A stretch of 64,000 nucleotides of DNA from Tretioscincus oriximinensis (GCA_022410635.1 JAJVDF010000163.1:1499978-1563977); one strand, 5' to 3'. Counted from the first letter of the stretch, positions 52,549 to 63,509 are shown. Notes: generated from the sequence alone by a model not told the origin. Made by a program: numbers and translations.

Positions 52549-55500
52549 CTAGAAGATGGGAAAGGCAGAAGGAATCAGTTAATTTATTCTTTCATTTACA
52601 TTTCTAGACCTCCTTATACCCAAAGGACTCAGGACAGTTAATAATAAAAACCAGGCAAACATATTAAAACAGCAGTATCTGAAAGTAGGAGCGTCGATTT
52701 CAGAGAAAAACCCGTATTAGTCTAGTAGAAAGTCCAGTAAAGGAGTTAGTAGCACTTGGAGACTAACAGGAGAAAAGTGGGTGGCATCAGCTTTCGCAGT
52801 CATGTCTACTTCTTCAGATGCTGAGGGACTGATGTCAGGGTCAGGTTTTTATAGAAAACTGTGTATGGGAGATGACAAAGCATATGCAAGCATATTCTAC
52901 ACCAGAGAATAAATGGACACAAATCAGATATTCGAAATGGCAACACACAGAAACTAGTTGCTGAACATTTCAACCTTCCAGGACATTCTATCTCAGACCT
53001 CAGGACTGCAGTCCTTGAACAAAGAAACTACAAAGGAAGGTTTGAAAGAGAAGCAGCAGAACTTGAAGACATTCATAAATTCCAGGCTATCAACCAAGGA
53101 CTTAACAGAGATAATGGTTACCTGGCCCATTATACATTTTTATGACACCTGTTAAGTATTTGATTGATTTATTATCAGGCGTTGCCTCTTGTTGCCTCAC
53201 GGACTTTTTTCACATGAGACGATTAGTTTCTGCTATTTACCTCTTTTTCTAACCTGCAGTTCATCACCTTAAGAACATAAGAAGAGCCATACTGGATCAG
53301 GCCACAGCCCATCAAGTCCAGCATTCTGTCTCACACAGATGCCCACCAGATGCACCTGGGCAGTCCGAACAGAGGGAAGCAAAATATGCTCCTGTTCATG
53401 ACTCCCTGCAAATGGTATTTCAGGAGTCCTGCTTATTGCTCTATCCCAGAGGCAACATCCAGGAATCCATCCTAGTACCCATATATACCCTTGGTGTCCA
53501 TAAACCTGTCTAATCCTGTCATGAAACTATCCAAGCTATTAGCTACCACTACCTCTTCAGGAAGTAAATCCACAGGCCGATGACCCTCTGGGTGAAAAAA
53601 TACATCAGTGGTGACTCGTACTCATTCGTTATTTACGTTTTATTTACACTGGACTTTAAGCTTTCTAATTTCCTGAAATTGAACTTTGTAGAACAGTAAA
53701 TAAATTTTCTATGGAAGTTCACAGTGTGCATACATTTTTTTGAAGTACCCTGTATTTTCCTTTGTCTGTTCTCACTTTTATACACAACAGTTTTAAGGAG
53801 TGCCCCCTGGTCCTAGTGTTGTGGGAGAGAGAAAACATTTTTTCTTTACTCACCCTGTCTATCCCATGCATGATTTTGTACACTTCAATCAGATCACCCC
53901 TCAAACGTCTCCTTTCAAGGCTGAAGAGGCCCAGACGTTGCAGCCTTGCTTCGTAAGGGAGGTGTTCCAGACCCTTGATCATTTTTGTTGCCCTTTTCTG
54001 CACCTTCTCCAGTTCCAAAATATCCCTCTTGAGATGTTGTGACCAGAATTGAACACAGGATTCCAAATGTGGCCTCACCACAGATTTATAAAGAGGCAAA
54101 ACAACATTTGCTGACTTGTTTTCCATTCCTTTCCTAATTATCCCCAACATGGAATTTGCCTTTTTTGCTGCTGCTGCACACTGGGTTGACACCAACACCC
54201 CAAGATCCTTATCTTGCTCGGTCACAGAAAGCTTGGTTCCCATCAGGTGGTAGGAGTATTTTGGGTTCTTTGCCCCAAAATTACTTCCTTTACTGCAGGG
54301 GTTAGCCATACGGGTGTCTTCTTGGACTTGGCAGAACCTTTTCTTCTCTTGGGAATGCATTTTATTTGAGCTTCCAATATTGTATTTACAAACAATTTCC
54401 ACGCTTTTTGAAGAGACTGGACTTCTCACTTTCCCTTTTAATTGTTTTTTTTTACCATTTTTCTCATTTTGGGAAAATTTCCTCTGAAAGTTGAAGGTTT
54501 CTGTGTTAGAACTGCTTGGCAATTTTCTATCCAGGTTGAAAGTTATCGTATTGTTGTCACTGTTTCCTATGGGATCAGTTACAGTCACNTCTTGTATCAG
54601 GTCCTGTTCATTACTTAGGACTAAATCCAGGATTCCCTTTCCCCTGGTTGGTTCTAAAACCACCTGCTCTAGGAAACAATCAGTTAGCATGCCTAATAAT
54701 TTTATTTCTTTCTCATGAGTTAAACAAGAGTTTGCCCAATCAATGTGTGGATAGTTGAAGTCTCCCATTATTACTACCCTTCCCTTTTTGGAAACTTCAA
54801 TGACCTCATGTTCCAAATGAGTATCGCTTTCAGCTGTTTGTTTTGGAGGCTGGTAGCATACTCCCAATATTAAGACTTATCACCTTATCACCTTTGCATA
54901 TGCTTTGTCATCTCCCATACACAGTTTCCTATAAAAAACTGACCCTGACATGAGTCCCTCAGCACCTGAAGAAGTAGACAGCTGATGCCACCCACTTTTA
55001 GTCTCCAAGTGCTACTAGCTCCTTTGCTGAAAGTAGGGGAGAGGTCTTTCCTCAATGAAGTTTAAAGAGACGGGTCTTCAGGCGTTTTCAGAACGGACAA
55101 AGAGATGGTGATTGACACACCTCAGGGGGGAGACTCTTCCATGGGTGGCTGCCACGGAGAAGGCCCTGTTCTGAATCCACATCCTCTTTCCCACTGAAAG
55201 AGGCGGTACACTCAAGAGGTTCTCTCCTGTAGATCTTAAGGCATGGGCAGGTTGATATGGGAGATGGCCTTCCTTTAGGTATTTAGAGCCCAAGTTATTG
55301 AGGTCCTTGAAGAGAGGTAGTACTTTGAATTGGGCTCAGTAGCAAAATTGGCAGCCAGTACAGCTCTTTCAAATCCAGTGTGATATGTGCCTAGCCAGTT
55401 GTTCCAGTCAGCAGTCTAGCTGCTACGTTCTGCAACTTCAGCTTCCAAACCCGTTTTCAAGGGCAGCACCATACAGAGTGCATTACAATAGTCCAACCTG

Positions 55501-58500
55501 GAAGTTATGAGGGTGTGGATTACTGCAGACAGATCATCCCTGTCCAGAAGTGGCCGTAACTGGTTGTCCAGACGTATCCAGAAATAGGCACTTCTGCTGT
55601 GCATGGTTTCCCAGTGCAAGTTTAACCCCTTTATCGTCTGACACCTGGATCACTTTGATTTTAGAAGAAAAAAATCATGCTTCTCTGGAAAATCAAAATT
55701 TCAATAAAGATAACAACAAAAGGGACCCAGGGCCAGAGCAGGCAATGCCAAGAACTTTCTCTTATCTCTACCAAGAAAACAGAAGTGCCCATGAAGTGGT
55801 GTTGCGGCAGTAACTCACTGGTAGAATAAACAGGCTAGGAGTCTCCTGTCCGTAGCCTTTTCTGAGAAATAGGCAATGGCAGTGGCTTCTGGTTGGGAGG
55901 GGGAAGAAGGCCTGGGATTAGCCAATCAGGCCTCAACTAGAACTCTGGATACCCCTGTAAAGGTGGGCGGAGCCAGGGCTCTTGGGCTTTCTGTGGGGAG
56001 AGCTTGAGTGGTCAAGCAGGCAGAGGGTCCATCCAGGGGTTTTCACCTGAGGGGTGGGACTTGGATGTAAAGGTGGTAACAGAGGGAGCCAGGAAAGTCC
56101 TTGCAAGTACTGGTGAGGCCTTGGTCTCCCTATCGTATAAAAAGAGAGGTGTATCAAGTAACAGGTTGATTGGTTCTGGTGTTTTTTTTGAGAATTTCTT
56201 AAAGGGACAATGCTTATTGAGACTGCTACTATTATCATCTATCCATTTTACTTACCTCAGTTATATACTCAATAAATCTTTATTTGTTGGTCACTTAGAA
56301 AGAGTCATTATTTTATTTCACAAACCACTATATCAACAGCAAATATAAGGGGGACTGGTGATAAAGTCCCTTAAGGTACAACATTAAGTGCCACAAGCTG
56401 GCATATTGATTTCTGTATGAGAGCCTAGGGGCAGATCTGTGGGTTTCTGCAGGCTCCCTGTTTAAAACAGTGTAACACTGCTAACCTGGTGGCTTGAGTA
56501 CCTGGGCCTTGGATAGTGGTCGCCACAGGCAGCGCACTTCAGTATTTCTCCCAAGAAAACTACACAGAGAGCCTCATGAAGTCAACCAGAATCAGAGTCG
56601 GAAGGGACCTTTAGGGCCATCAGATCTAACTCCCTACTCAGTGCAAGTTTCAATAAATCACCCCACAGAGACAGCTGCCCAGCGTCTCTGAGAAGACTTT
56701 CACTTAAGGAGAACTCACTGCCTTCTTTGTCAACCTATTCCATTAGCTGATAATCCTCACTGTTCGAACGTTTATCCTCCCTTGCAATTTTCATCCTGTT
56801 GCTTCTAGTCCAGAAACCGGCAACAACAGTATCCAGAAACAACAGGGGAACAAGGATTTCTTGATTGATGGAAGTGAAGACAAGTATAGGACCGGGATAT
56901 TCCGATCAATGAGTGAGACTGGAAGGCATGGCTGAAAGAGGCTAACTTGATCAAAATTACAAAATTTAAAGAAATGGAACTCAAAATTATGACCCGCTGG
57001 TATCGAACTCCTACTCACACATGACAGGTATTCTACCTGCCTGTTGGTATGCTTGCAATATGAGGGGTACCAATTACATATGTGGGCATAATGCCCTGAA
57101 ATTGGGCAATTTAAGAGAAGGATACATAGGGAAATTAAATTTATCACAAATGTGGATATTCTGTTTGATGATCTCTTTTGGTTCACAGCAAGGCTTCCCT
57201 GCCCTTATCTACATCCGGAAAACACTTACATTACTAAAAGAGCCATTTGGGCAGCTCATCTGGTTGTGGCAAGAGGGTGGAGGGACATAGAACATTGGTC
57301 AGGTGGGTTATGGGATGATTATGTATTAGAAATGTTTCTACAGGAGTTCATATGAGAAAAAAGAATGTCTCTCCAAGGTATTAGGATAAGAAATGTGTGG
57401 CTAAATAATTGGAAACAGTTCATAAACTTCGGTGTTAGGGACAGTCAAAACCCAATCATACTTCACACATTAGGGCTTGTTTTCCATCTAAAATTGGTAC
57501 ACTAAGTTTAGATCCTGTCTTCTCTGTTTCAATCTGGTGGAAGGAAGGAGGCAATAGGGGTTTTTAGTTCTTTTTGTTGTTGTTTGATTCTTTTTTGTAT
57601 TTTGTGTATGATTTTGTAAGCTTACTTTACATGTCTAGTGTAATTGCTTTTCTGTTCCTGAAAATCCTGATAAAAAATTTTTTTAAAAAAGAAAATCCAT
57701 CACTACCTACATTTACTGGCTAGCTGGCACCCAATCAAAGGCTTTGTTCCAGCAAACTCTTACCAACACCCACCTGGAATCTTGTCACAGTCAGAATCTG
57801 GATCAAGCTTCTGTCTTTTCACACTGTTGACACCTTCTAGACTAAAGGAAAATGGAAATTCAAATAGTGCCTTGAAGGACACCAACCCAAAGAAGATTCC
57901 TGCCCTGTTGGTCCTTACATACAATTGGTTTTGTTTGACCTTGATTTAACATATATCTGTATATAAATAAGACCAGCCATGTGCCTCTAAGGGTACTTAA
58001 CTGGTAGAAAAAACTACCAGTTAAGTGCTGGAGGTGGGATCTCCCACCCTTGCTATGAAGGTGCTCCACGTGTAGACAGGAAAGGAAGAGGGGATAGGAG
58101 AACAGGAGAAAGGGATGGGGATGGGATGGGGAAGGGGGAACGGATGTGGAGAGGGGAGGAAAAGGACAATAGGGGAAAGGGAAGGGAGAGATGAGAGGGA
58201 GAGGAGAAAGAGGACAAAAGGGGAAAGGCAGGGGAGTGGGGAGGAAGAAGAAAAGATGGGAAAGGGATGAGGGAAGGGAGGCTGGAATACACGGTCTTAT
58301 TTGCTGCAACAAGACCAGGCTTAATTCCCCTAGTCTGTATGTAAATAAGGCCCATCACAGCAATGTGTCTCTAAGGGTACTTAACTGGCAGAAAAAACTG
58401 TCAGTTAAGTGCTGGAGGTGGGACCTACGTCCCCGCCATGATTTCACCCCTTGTGTGCGGAGTGGCAGCATGGCAGTCGACACCAGGGGAGGCAAGTGCC

Positions 58501-60470
58501 TTCCCCAGCAGCGGATATGGGGAAAATCCAAGCCCCCGTTTGCGTGCTTCCACACTAGTTTATTAAATCAGAAGATAGATACAACCCTATTACACCCTTT
58601 CCTGTGTATCTCTTACAACTAAAGTGCTATAACTGGAAGAGTAATTTGAATTTGTTTGTGTTGGTTTCACTCTCCAGATTCATTATCCATTTTGCAAGAA
58701 TGTAAGAATATAAGAGGAGCCCTGCTGAACTGGTCCATGGTCCGTCTAGTCTAGCACACATTAGTCGCCAAGTACACCTGGGCATCTCAAGCAAAAGATG
58801 CAACTCAACTCCCTCTAAATGGATATAGGATGGGATACATATATAAATTAAAATGTGCTGCCAAAGCACATGAACATACCAGACAGCAAAAGGGTTAGAC
58901 GGAGATGGAAGGAGGACTTGCTACAGCAGTTATTTATTTATTTTCTTTATTCATGCTTCTATCATGCCCTATATCCAAAGGTCACAGAGCAGCAATGATA
59001 AAAACAGAACACAAAAGGAAGAGCTATTAAAACTACCAAGAGTATGGAAGTGAAGAGGGGAGTCTGACGAGCTGTGTCTTTTAAAGATTTGAAATACAGT
59101 ATATGATGATGAGAGGGTATTCAAAGGAACACCCCATTATCCTACTTACCTGTGGGGTGGTGTTCCTGGATCTAGGAGGTAAGTGATGCCCTAACTNTGG
59201 GTAATTCCTGATTGGCTGTCAGCAACAGAAGCTCCGCCTTCAAAGATCTTAACCAGACCCCCGAGGCGGTCCTAACCCCAGTCCTTCTGGAAATGTGAAG
59301 TGAAGTAAGCATAATAAAAGTTAGATACACATATCCATTGACTCTACACTCGTTTATCATGTAGAAGCCATAAAGATATCAAACGCTATAGAAGTCCTAT
59401 AACAAGTAATGATAAATTGTCATAGAATGAACCCTTGGAAAAAACATTATTGTAAGTGTATCAAACACGTGAATATCAACATAAATACGAAAACATGTCA
59501 AAAGAGAAATAATCAAGTAAAAACTTGAAGATCAATTCCACTAGGAAGTCCAGCATANTTGTAGTGCTCACTTCTCCCTCAAGGGGGGGGGAATGAGGGG
59601 GGGCAACTGGAAAAGCCTCCAATCCTCTTGTAGTGCTCACTTCTCCCTCAAATCACTCGGAATGAGGGGGGCAGCTGGAAAAGCCTCCAATCCTGTTGTA
59701 GTGCTCATTTCTCCCTCAAATCACTCGGAATGAGGGGGGGCAGCTGTAGAGTCAATATCCGGTAAGTCTTCGTTGTCAGAAGTAAAGTCCATTAGCAAAG
59801 GTAATGACTGGGATAAAGCTTCTGGCTGAGCAGCAACAGAAGGACTGGGGTTAGGACCGCCTCGGGGGTCTGGTTAAGATCTTTGAAGGCGGAGCTTCTG
59901 TTGCTGACAGCCAATCAGGAATTACCCACAGTTAGGGCATCACTTACCTCCTAGATCCAGGGAATAGTGGGGGCCACGACTGAGAAGGTCCTGAGAGTGA
60001 TGATACAACTGGGGGAAAGGGGGGAGGGTTCCTCTGCAGATCTTAAGGCCTTTGAGCTACCATTTTATTTTTTATTTCGTATGAATGCAACTTTGTGTGT
60101 GTGTGTGGGCAAAACTTAAGGTTAAAATGAACGAAACAATGAACACTATGGTGAAGGAGACTTGAAGAAGAACTGCAATTGCCAACAGTCCACTGCACTC
60201 CAAGGCAGAGAATAAGCTCACTCTGCACTCCCCAGCCAGATGGCTTTTCAAAGTTTCCTCCTTCAGAAAGAACCTTCTTCAGAAAGAGCCTCAGTATCTC
60301 CTCCCTCTCCCTTGCTACTTGATCTTAGAATGGGCAGGAACGGAAGACCTACCTTTTGTGCTTCACAGCTCCAGCCAACAATTTTGCCTGAGAGAATTTA
60401 CTCTTGTTTTCCGTAGTTTTTGCTGAGATTTTTTTCTCTGTGTCCTTCTTCTGATCGCCACTGAGCCCTA
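52328..60470 (-). CDS. PSME3IP1: PSME3-interacting protein 1 (FAM192A/PIP30), C-terminal three exons
   Basis: PSME3IP1 is a nuclear protein that binds the proteasome activator PA28-gamma (PSME3) through its C-terminal part, which includes an acidic serine-rich stretch. Three minus-strand exons are read: 60353-60470, 57774-57841 and 52328-52548. Joined in phase they give about 135 residues and a stop. Recognised blocks are [47 protein letters not shown] and [15 protein letters not shown]. Human PSME3IP1 is about 254 aa, so the N-terminal half is absent; those exons are in the N run or past the window. The gene converges with CPNE2, as at human 16q13. Its last intron (5.2 kb) holds a four-layer transposon nest. 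No disabling change is seen. Confidence 0.93.
53271..54886 (-). mobile_element. CR1 with internal deletion, inserted in the Penelope element
   Basis: Minus strand, 5' part: CR1 endonuclease segment with [14 protein letters not shown] and [13 protein letters not shown]. It then jumps into the RT C-terminus ([19 protein letters not shown] to [13 protein letters not shown]), losing most of RT, and ends in the usual 3' UTR. ATCACCTT occurs at both borders (53263-53270, 54887-54894) as target duplication. A 150-bp MITE interrupts it at 53603. Confidence 0.85.
53603..53752. mobile_element. mariner-like MITE inside CR1, copy 1
   Basis: 150 bp from CATCAGTGGTGACTCG to TTTGAAGTACCCTG, flanked by TA on both sides (53601-53602, 53753-53754). 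The uninterrupted CR1 text around AAAAAATACTTCCC is seen near 35700. One end lacks the inverted repeat found in copy 2, so it is truncated. Confidence 0.8.
56588..56815 (-). repeat. Older CR1 3' fragment
   Basis: GAATCAGAGTCGGAAGGGAC and CCTCCCTTGCAATTTTCATC, reverse strand. Confidence 0.6.
56850..57700 (+). pseudogene. L1-like LINE C-terminal relic and 3' UTR
   Basis: Broken frames read [20 protein letters not shown], like the L1 ORF2 C-terminal text with TRWY and a following Cys-rich part. The 3' end is T-rich with TTTTGTATTTTGTGTATG and an A-rich terminus. Several frameshifts. Confidence 0.45.
57774..57841 (-). CDS. PSME3IP1: PSME3IP1 penultimate exon
   Basis: 68 nt: one base completing Ser, 22 codons ([22 protein letters not shown]), and one base of a Glu codon. 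Acceptor TTTTCCTTTAG, donor CAG|GTGGGT. A second AG four bases into the exon gives the wrong phase, so the first AG was chosen. Confidence 0.9.
57905..58450. repeat. Direct duplication with conserved hairpin around a GA tract
   Basis: Unit text CTCTAAGGGTACTTAACTGG ... AGTTAAGTGCTGGAGGTGGG occurs near 57985 and 58369. Each carries a 13-bp hairpin with an A6 loop (57995-58026, 58379-58410). A GA-rich tract (58075-58290) lies between. Confidence 0.75.
58695..58870 (-). repeat. CR1 3' fragment
   Basis: AGAATGTAAGAATATAAGAG, TCTAGTCTAGCACACATTAG, CTGGGCATCTCAAGCAAAAG. Confidence 0.55.
59165..59961. mobile_element. 797-bp element with 125-bp inverted arms
   Basis: 59165-59289 and 59837-59961 are reverse complements at every called base; the left arm has one N. 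Arm start: CCTGGATCTAGGAGGTAAGT. The 547-bp interior has 68-bp tandem repeats and a second inverted pair (TTGACTCTAC near 59339 against GTAGAGTCAA near 59746). No target duplication is evident. It lies in a PSME3IP1 intron. Confidence 0.85.
59561..59746. repeat. 68-bp tandem repeat, 2.7 copies
   Basis: Units start at 59561, 59629 and 59697 with TGTAGTGCTCA(C/T)TTCTCCCT and contain GGAATGAGGGGG. Confidence 0.9.
60353..60470 (-). CDS. PSME3IP1: PSME3IP1 internal exon
   Basis: 118 nt: two bases completing Val, 38 codons from [13 protein letters not shown] to [11 protein letters not shown], then two bases of a Ser codon. Donor AG|GTAGGT is strong. The acceptor (CACATGTCAAAAG) lacks a good pyrimidine tract, so the 5' edge is less certain than the reading frame. 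The exon is too short to appear as a long ORF and was found by its protein similarity. Confidence 0.85.
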
Positions 60471-60599
60471 CTTTTGACATGTGAGTTTAGGGTTAAGGAG
60501 CAGGTGGGATTGGAGAAAGCCAAAAGGAAGGCACTCGCCTGCATTCAAACTTCAAAGAAGCACAGAAGGACAGTCTGCCTCNGGAATGAACTTTCAGGA

Positions 60600-61185
60600 C
60601 CTTATTAACTAACTAGTGTAAAGACTGCAAAAATGTGGGCCTGAGTCCCGCTTGTGGGAGTGAAAGTGGGAGCAGGTGTTACCAGCCTACACCAGCCCAG
60701 GGTGGGCATTGGCATCCTCCATTGCCATGGAGCAGATGGCGGCACATCCCATAGCAGCCCCCCGTGTGACAGCCCCCTGGCAGGTCACATGCTGCAGCGG
60801 CTGACGATGCTGATTGGCACACACAAACCTCTGCCGCCCTCCTGCCAGGATGTGGGCTGGCGGCGGGGTGGGCTTTGTTCACCCTGTCCAATCACCTTCA
60901 ATGGAAAAAGTGTTGGAGTCATATGAGATAAAATCAATCCATCCCTAAAACCGCAAGGGAGCAAAATCATCAAACGAAACAGGGCAAAAACCCTCGGGTG
61001 TCCAACCATGTGCAAAAAACAAAAATTATACAAATATATTAGTGGAAATATATTATAATTATAATATATTCTATTATTAAGGATTACATGTTGGAATCCT
61101 TCTGGAGCATTTTAACTTAGTGAAAGTGTGAATTCTGGATTGAGCCCACTAATATATGGGAATTCTAAGCTTATATGTAATGCAT
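60600..61185. other. PSME3IP1 intron, nothing recognised
   Basis: GC-rich 60640-60900, then AT-rich up to the gap. No exon or named repeat found. Confidence 0.5.
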
Positions 61186-62145
61186 NNNNNNNNNNNNNNN
61201 NNNNNNNNNNNNNNNNNNNNNNNNNNNNNNNNNNNNNNNNNNNNNNNNNNNNNNNNNNNNNNNNNNNNNNNNNNNNNNNNNNNNNNNNNNNNNNNNNNNN
61301 NNNNNNNNNNNNNNNNNNNNNNNNNNNNNNNNNNNNNNNNNNNNNNNNNNNNNNNNNNNNNNNNNNNNNNNNNNNNNNNNNNNNNNNNNNNNNNNNNNNN
61401 NNNNNNNNNNNNNNNNNNNNNNNNNNNNNNNNNNNNNNNNNNNNNNNNNNNNNNNNNNNNNNNNNNNNNNNNNNNNNNNNNNNNNNNNNNNNNNNNNNNN
61501 NNNNNNNNNNNNNNNNNNNNNNNNNNNNNNNNNNNNNNNNNNNNNNNNNNNNNNNNNNNNNNNNNNNNNNNNNNNNNNNNNNNNNNNNNNNNNNNNNNNN
61601 NNNNNNNNNNNNNNNNNNNNNNNNNNNNNNNNNNNNNNNNNNNNNNNNNNNNNNNNNNNNNNNNNNNNNNNNNNNNNNNNNNNNNNNNNNNNNNNNNNNN
61701 NNNNNNNNNNNNNNNNNNNNNNNNNNNNNNNNNNNNNNNNNNNNNNNNNNNNNNNNNNNNNNNNNNNNNNNNNNNNNNNNNNNNNNNNNNNNNNNNNNNN
61801 NNNNNNNNNNNNNNNNNNNNNNNNNNNNNNNNNNNNNNNNNNNNNNNNNNNNNNNNNNNNNNNNNNNNNNNNNNNNNNNNNNNNNNNNNNNNNNNNNNNN
61901 NNNNNNNNNNNNNNNNNNNNNNNNNNNNNNNNNNNNNNNNNNNNNNNNNNNNNNNNNNNNNNNNNNNNNNNNNNNNNNNNNNNNNNNNNNNNNNNNNNNN
62001 NNNNNNNNNNNNNNNNNNNNNNNNNNNNNNNNNNNNNNNNNNNNNNNNNNNNNNNNNNNNNNNNNNNNNNNNNNNNNNNNNNNNNNNNNNNNNNNNNNNN
62101 NNNNNNNNNNNNNNNNNNNNNNNNNNNNNNNNNNNNNNNNNNNNN
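61186..62145. other. Assembly gap (N run, 960 bases)
   Basis: Continuous N. Any ORF drawn across it is meaningless. Confidence 0.99.
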
Positions 62146-62337
62146 AAAAAATGTATACACACTTTGAACTTCCATACGATGTACAGAATCAGTGGTGACT
62201 CGTACTCATTTGTTATTTACGTTCTATTTACATTGGACTTGAAGCTTTCTAATTTCCTGAAATTTAACTTTGTACAACAGTAAATAAATTTTCTATGGAA
62301 GTTCACAGTGTGTATACATTTTTTGAAGCACCCTGTA
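62146..62337. mobile_element. mariner-like MITE, copy 2, cut by the N run
   Basis: AAAAAATGTATACACACTTT at 62146 faces its reverse complement near 62305-62324, giving inverted ends of about 32 bp, and the right end is CCCTG-TA. The left tip is lost in the gap. Confidence 0.75.
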
Positions 62338-63055
62338 TGAACTAAAACATGCTGCGAAAGCTCTAAGCTACCATCTCTATGAGTTCAACATTCTTTAGCA
62401 ACATTTGGCAGCTGAAACGGTAAGCAAATCTGTCGCTCAGCTGAGGTTTGTCACACCGGCATCTTTCCTGCAGCTGCTTGAGGCCACGCAAGACCTGACA
62501 AGATTGTTTTTCAAGTGCAGATAATTATTTCTCCTCCCCGCGGGCAAATGCTAAACTACCGTTTCAGAAGTTGCAACTTAAATGCTGCTCTTTCATAGGA
62601 TAGAAGATGCTGATCACGATAGCTTTCTACCGCCATCTGGTGGAGAGTTTTGCAATCAGGGGTAGGGATTCACACAAATGAAATTTATGTGTTCGGTTCA
62701 CCATTTTTAAGTCTATTTAATGCAAGGCTTTCAGAGAATGGCCCTTGTTCAGTTTCATTGAAACTACCCTCTTGTGAAGAGGCAATAGTTTTGTTGAATT
62801 CAAACTGGGTCAAGCCAATAAGTTAGACTTGAACCCATTCCAATTTCAAATGTTCCAGCACCTCTCTAGCAGGAGCAGGAATTTCAGGCCTTCAGGTGAC
62901 AGTGGGCTTTTTCACACTTAGCTATAGAAAATAGGCCTCTGGGACTCTTTTCCATCCATTGGATGGGAGGCCTGTTTCCTGCCTTTCACACTTCCCTAAA
63001 TAGTACCATTCCTGCTCTGAGCCTAGAAGCAAAGGTGTGAAAGCTGTATTCTCTA
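62338..63055. other. Nothing recognised
   Basis: No exon of PSME3IP1 could be read here, and no repeat family was identified. Confidence 0.5.
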
Positions 63056-63150
63056 GTCTTTAAAATATAGCAAGGGGATCTTTGAAGCACTTTAGACACT
63101 AACAAGAAAAAGGTAGGTGGCCGGAGCTTTAGTAGACAAGTCTACTTCTT
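63055..63150 (-). repeat. Penelope-like terminal fragment
   Basis: Reverse strand carries GAAGTAGACTTGTCTACTAA, with a perfect 6-bp stem, and TTTTTCTTGTTAGTGTCTAA. Confidence 0.6.
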
Positions 63151-63495
63151 TATAAGAAGAGCCCTGATGAATCAGGACAGAGACCATATAGCCAGCACCC
63201 TGCTTCACACAGTGGACCAAAAACTGCACCTAGGCAGTCTGAAGCAGAAGGCTCGTTCACCACTTCTCAACTACCTGCAAATAATACTTCAGAAATCCTG
63301 CCTGTTGCTTCAACCCACAGGCAGTATCAAGACATCCTTCCTAGTAGCTATTTATACCCTTGGTTTCCATGAACTTGCCTAATCCTGTCTTAAAGCTACC
63401 CAGGCTGCTAACTACCACCACCTCTTCTGGGAGTGAATTCCACAGACCAAAGACCCTCTGGATGAAAAAAATACTTTCCCTTATCTGTCCTCACT
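63150..63495 (-). repeat. CR1 3' part
   Basis: ATAAGAAGAGCCCTGATGAA to TCTGGGAGTGAATTCCACAG and AGACCCTCTGGATGAAAAAA. It lies between two Penelope-like ends and may be nested in them. Confidence 0.7.
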
Positions 63496-63509
63496 GTACA
63501 GATACATTC

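Larger units (their letters stand above)
52690..55026 (+). mobile_element. Penelope-like element with inverted ends, interrupted by CR1
   Basis: A minus-oriented terminal segment (52690-52895) precedes a plus-oriented GIY-YIG C-terminal coding end (about 52896-53145), its 3' UTR, and a plus-oriented terminal segment (54887-55026). Such an inverted 5' piece is typical of Penelope insertions. A CR1 splits the 3' UTR at 53270. Confidence 0.75.
52585..55560 (-). mobile_element. L2-like LINE split by a nested transposon complex
   Basis: Left piece 52585-52689 (ATACCCAAAGGACTCAGG tail) and right piece 55027-55560 (AAGAGACGGGTCTTCAGGCG, GAATTGGGCTCAGTAGC, CATTACAATAGTCCAACCTG) form one LINE. The direct repeat CTGAAAGTAGG flanks the insertion (52679-52689 and 55027-55037). 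Confidence 0.75.

Noticed and set aside
60654..60926. GC-rich stretch as a possible promoter or exon
   Set aside because: No splice-compatible frame matching PSME3IP1 and no CpG island of useful length; left unassigned.
61128..62283. ORFs of more than 330 codons
   Set aside because: Almost entirely unknown bases; no stops can be seen in N.
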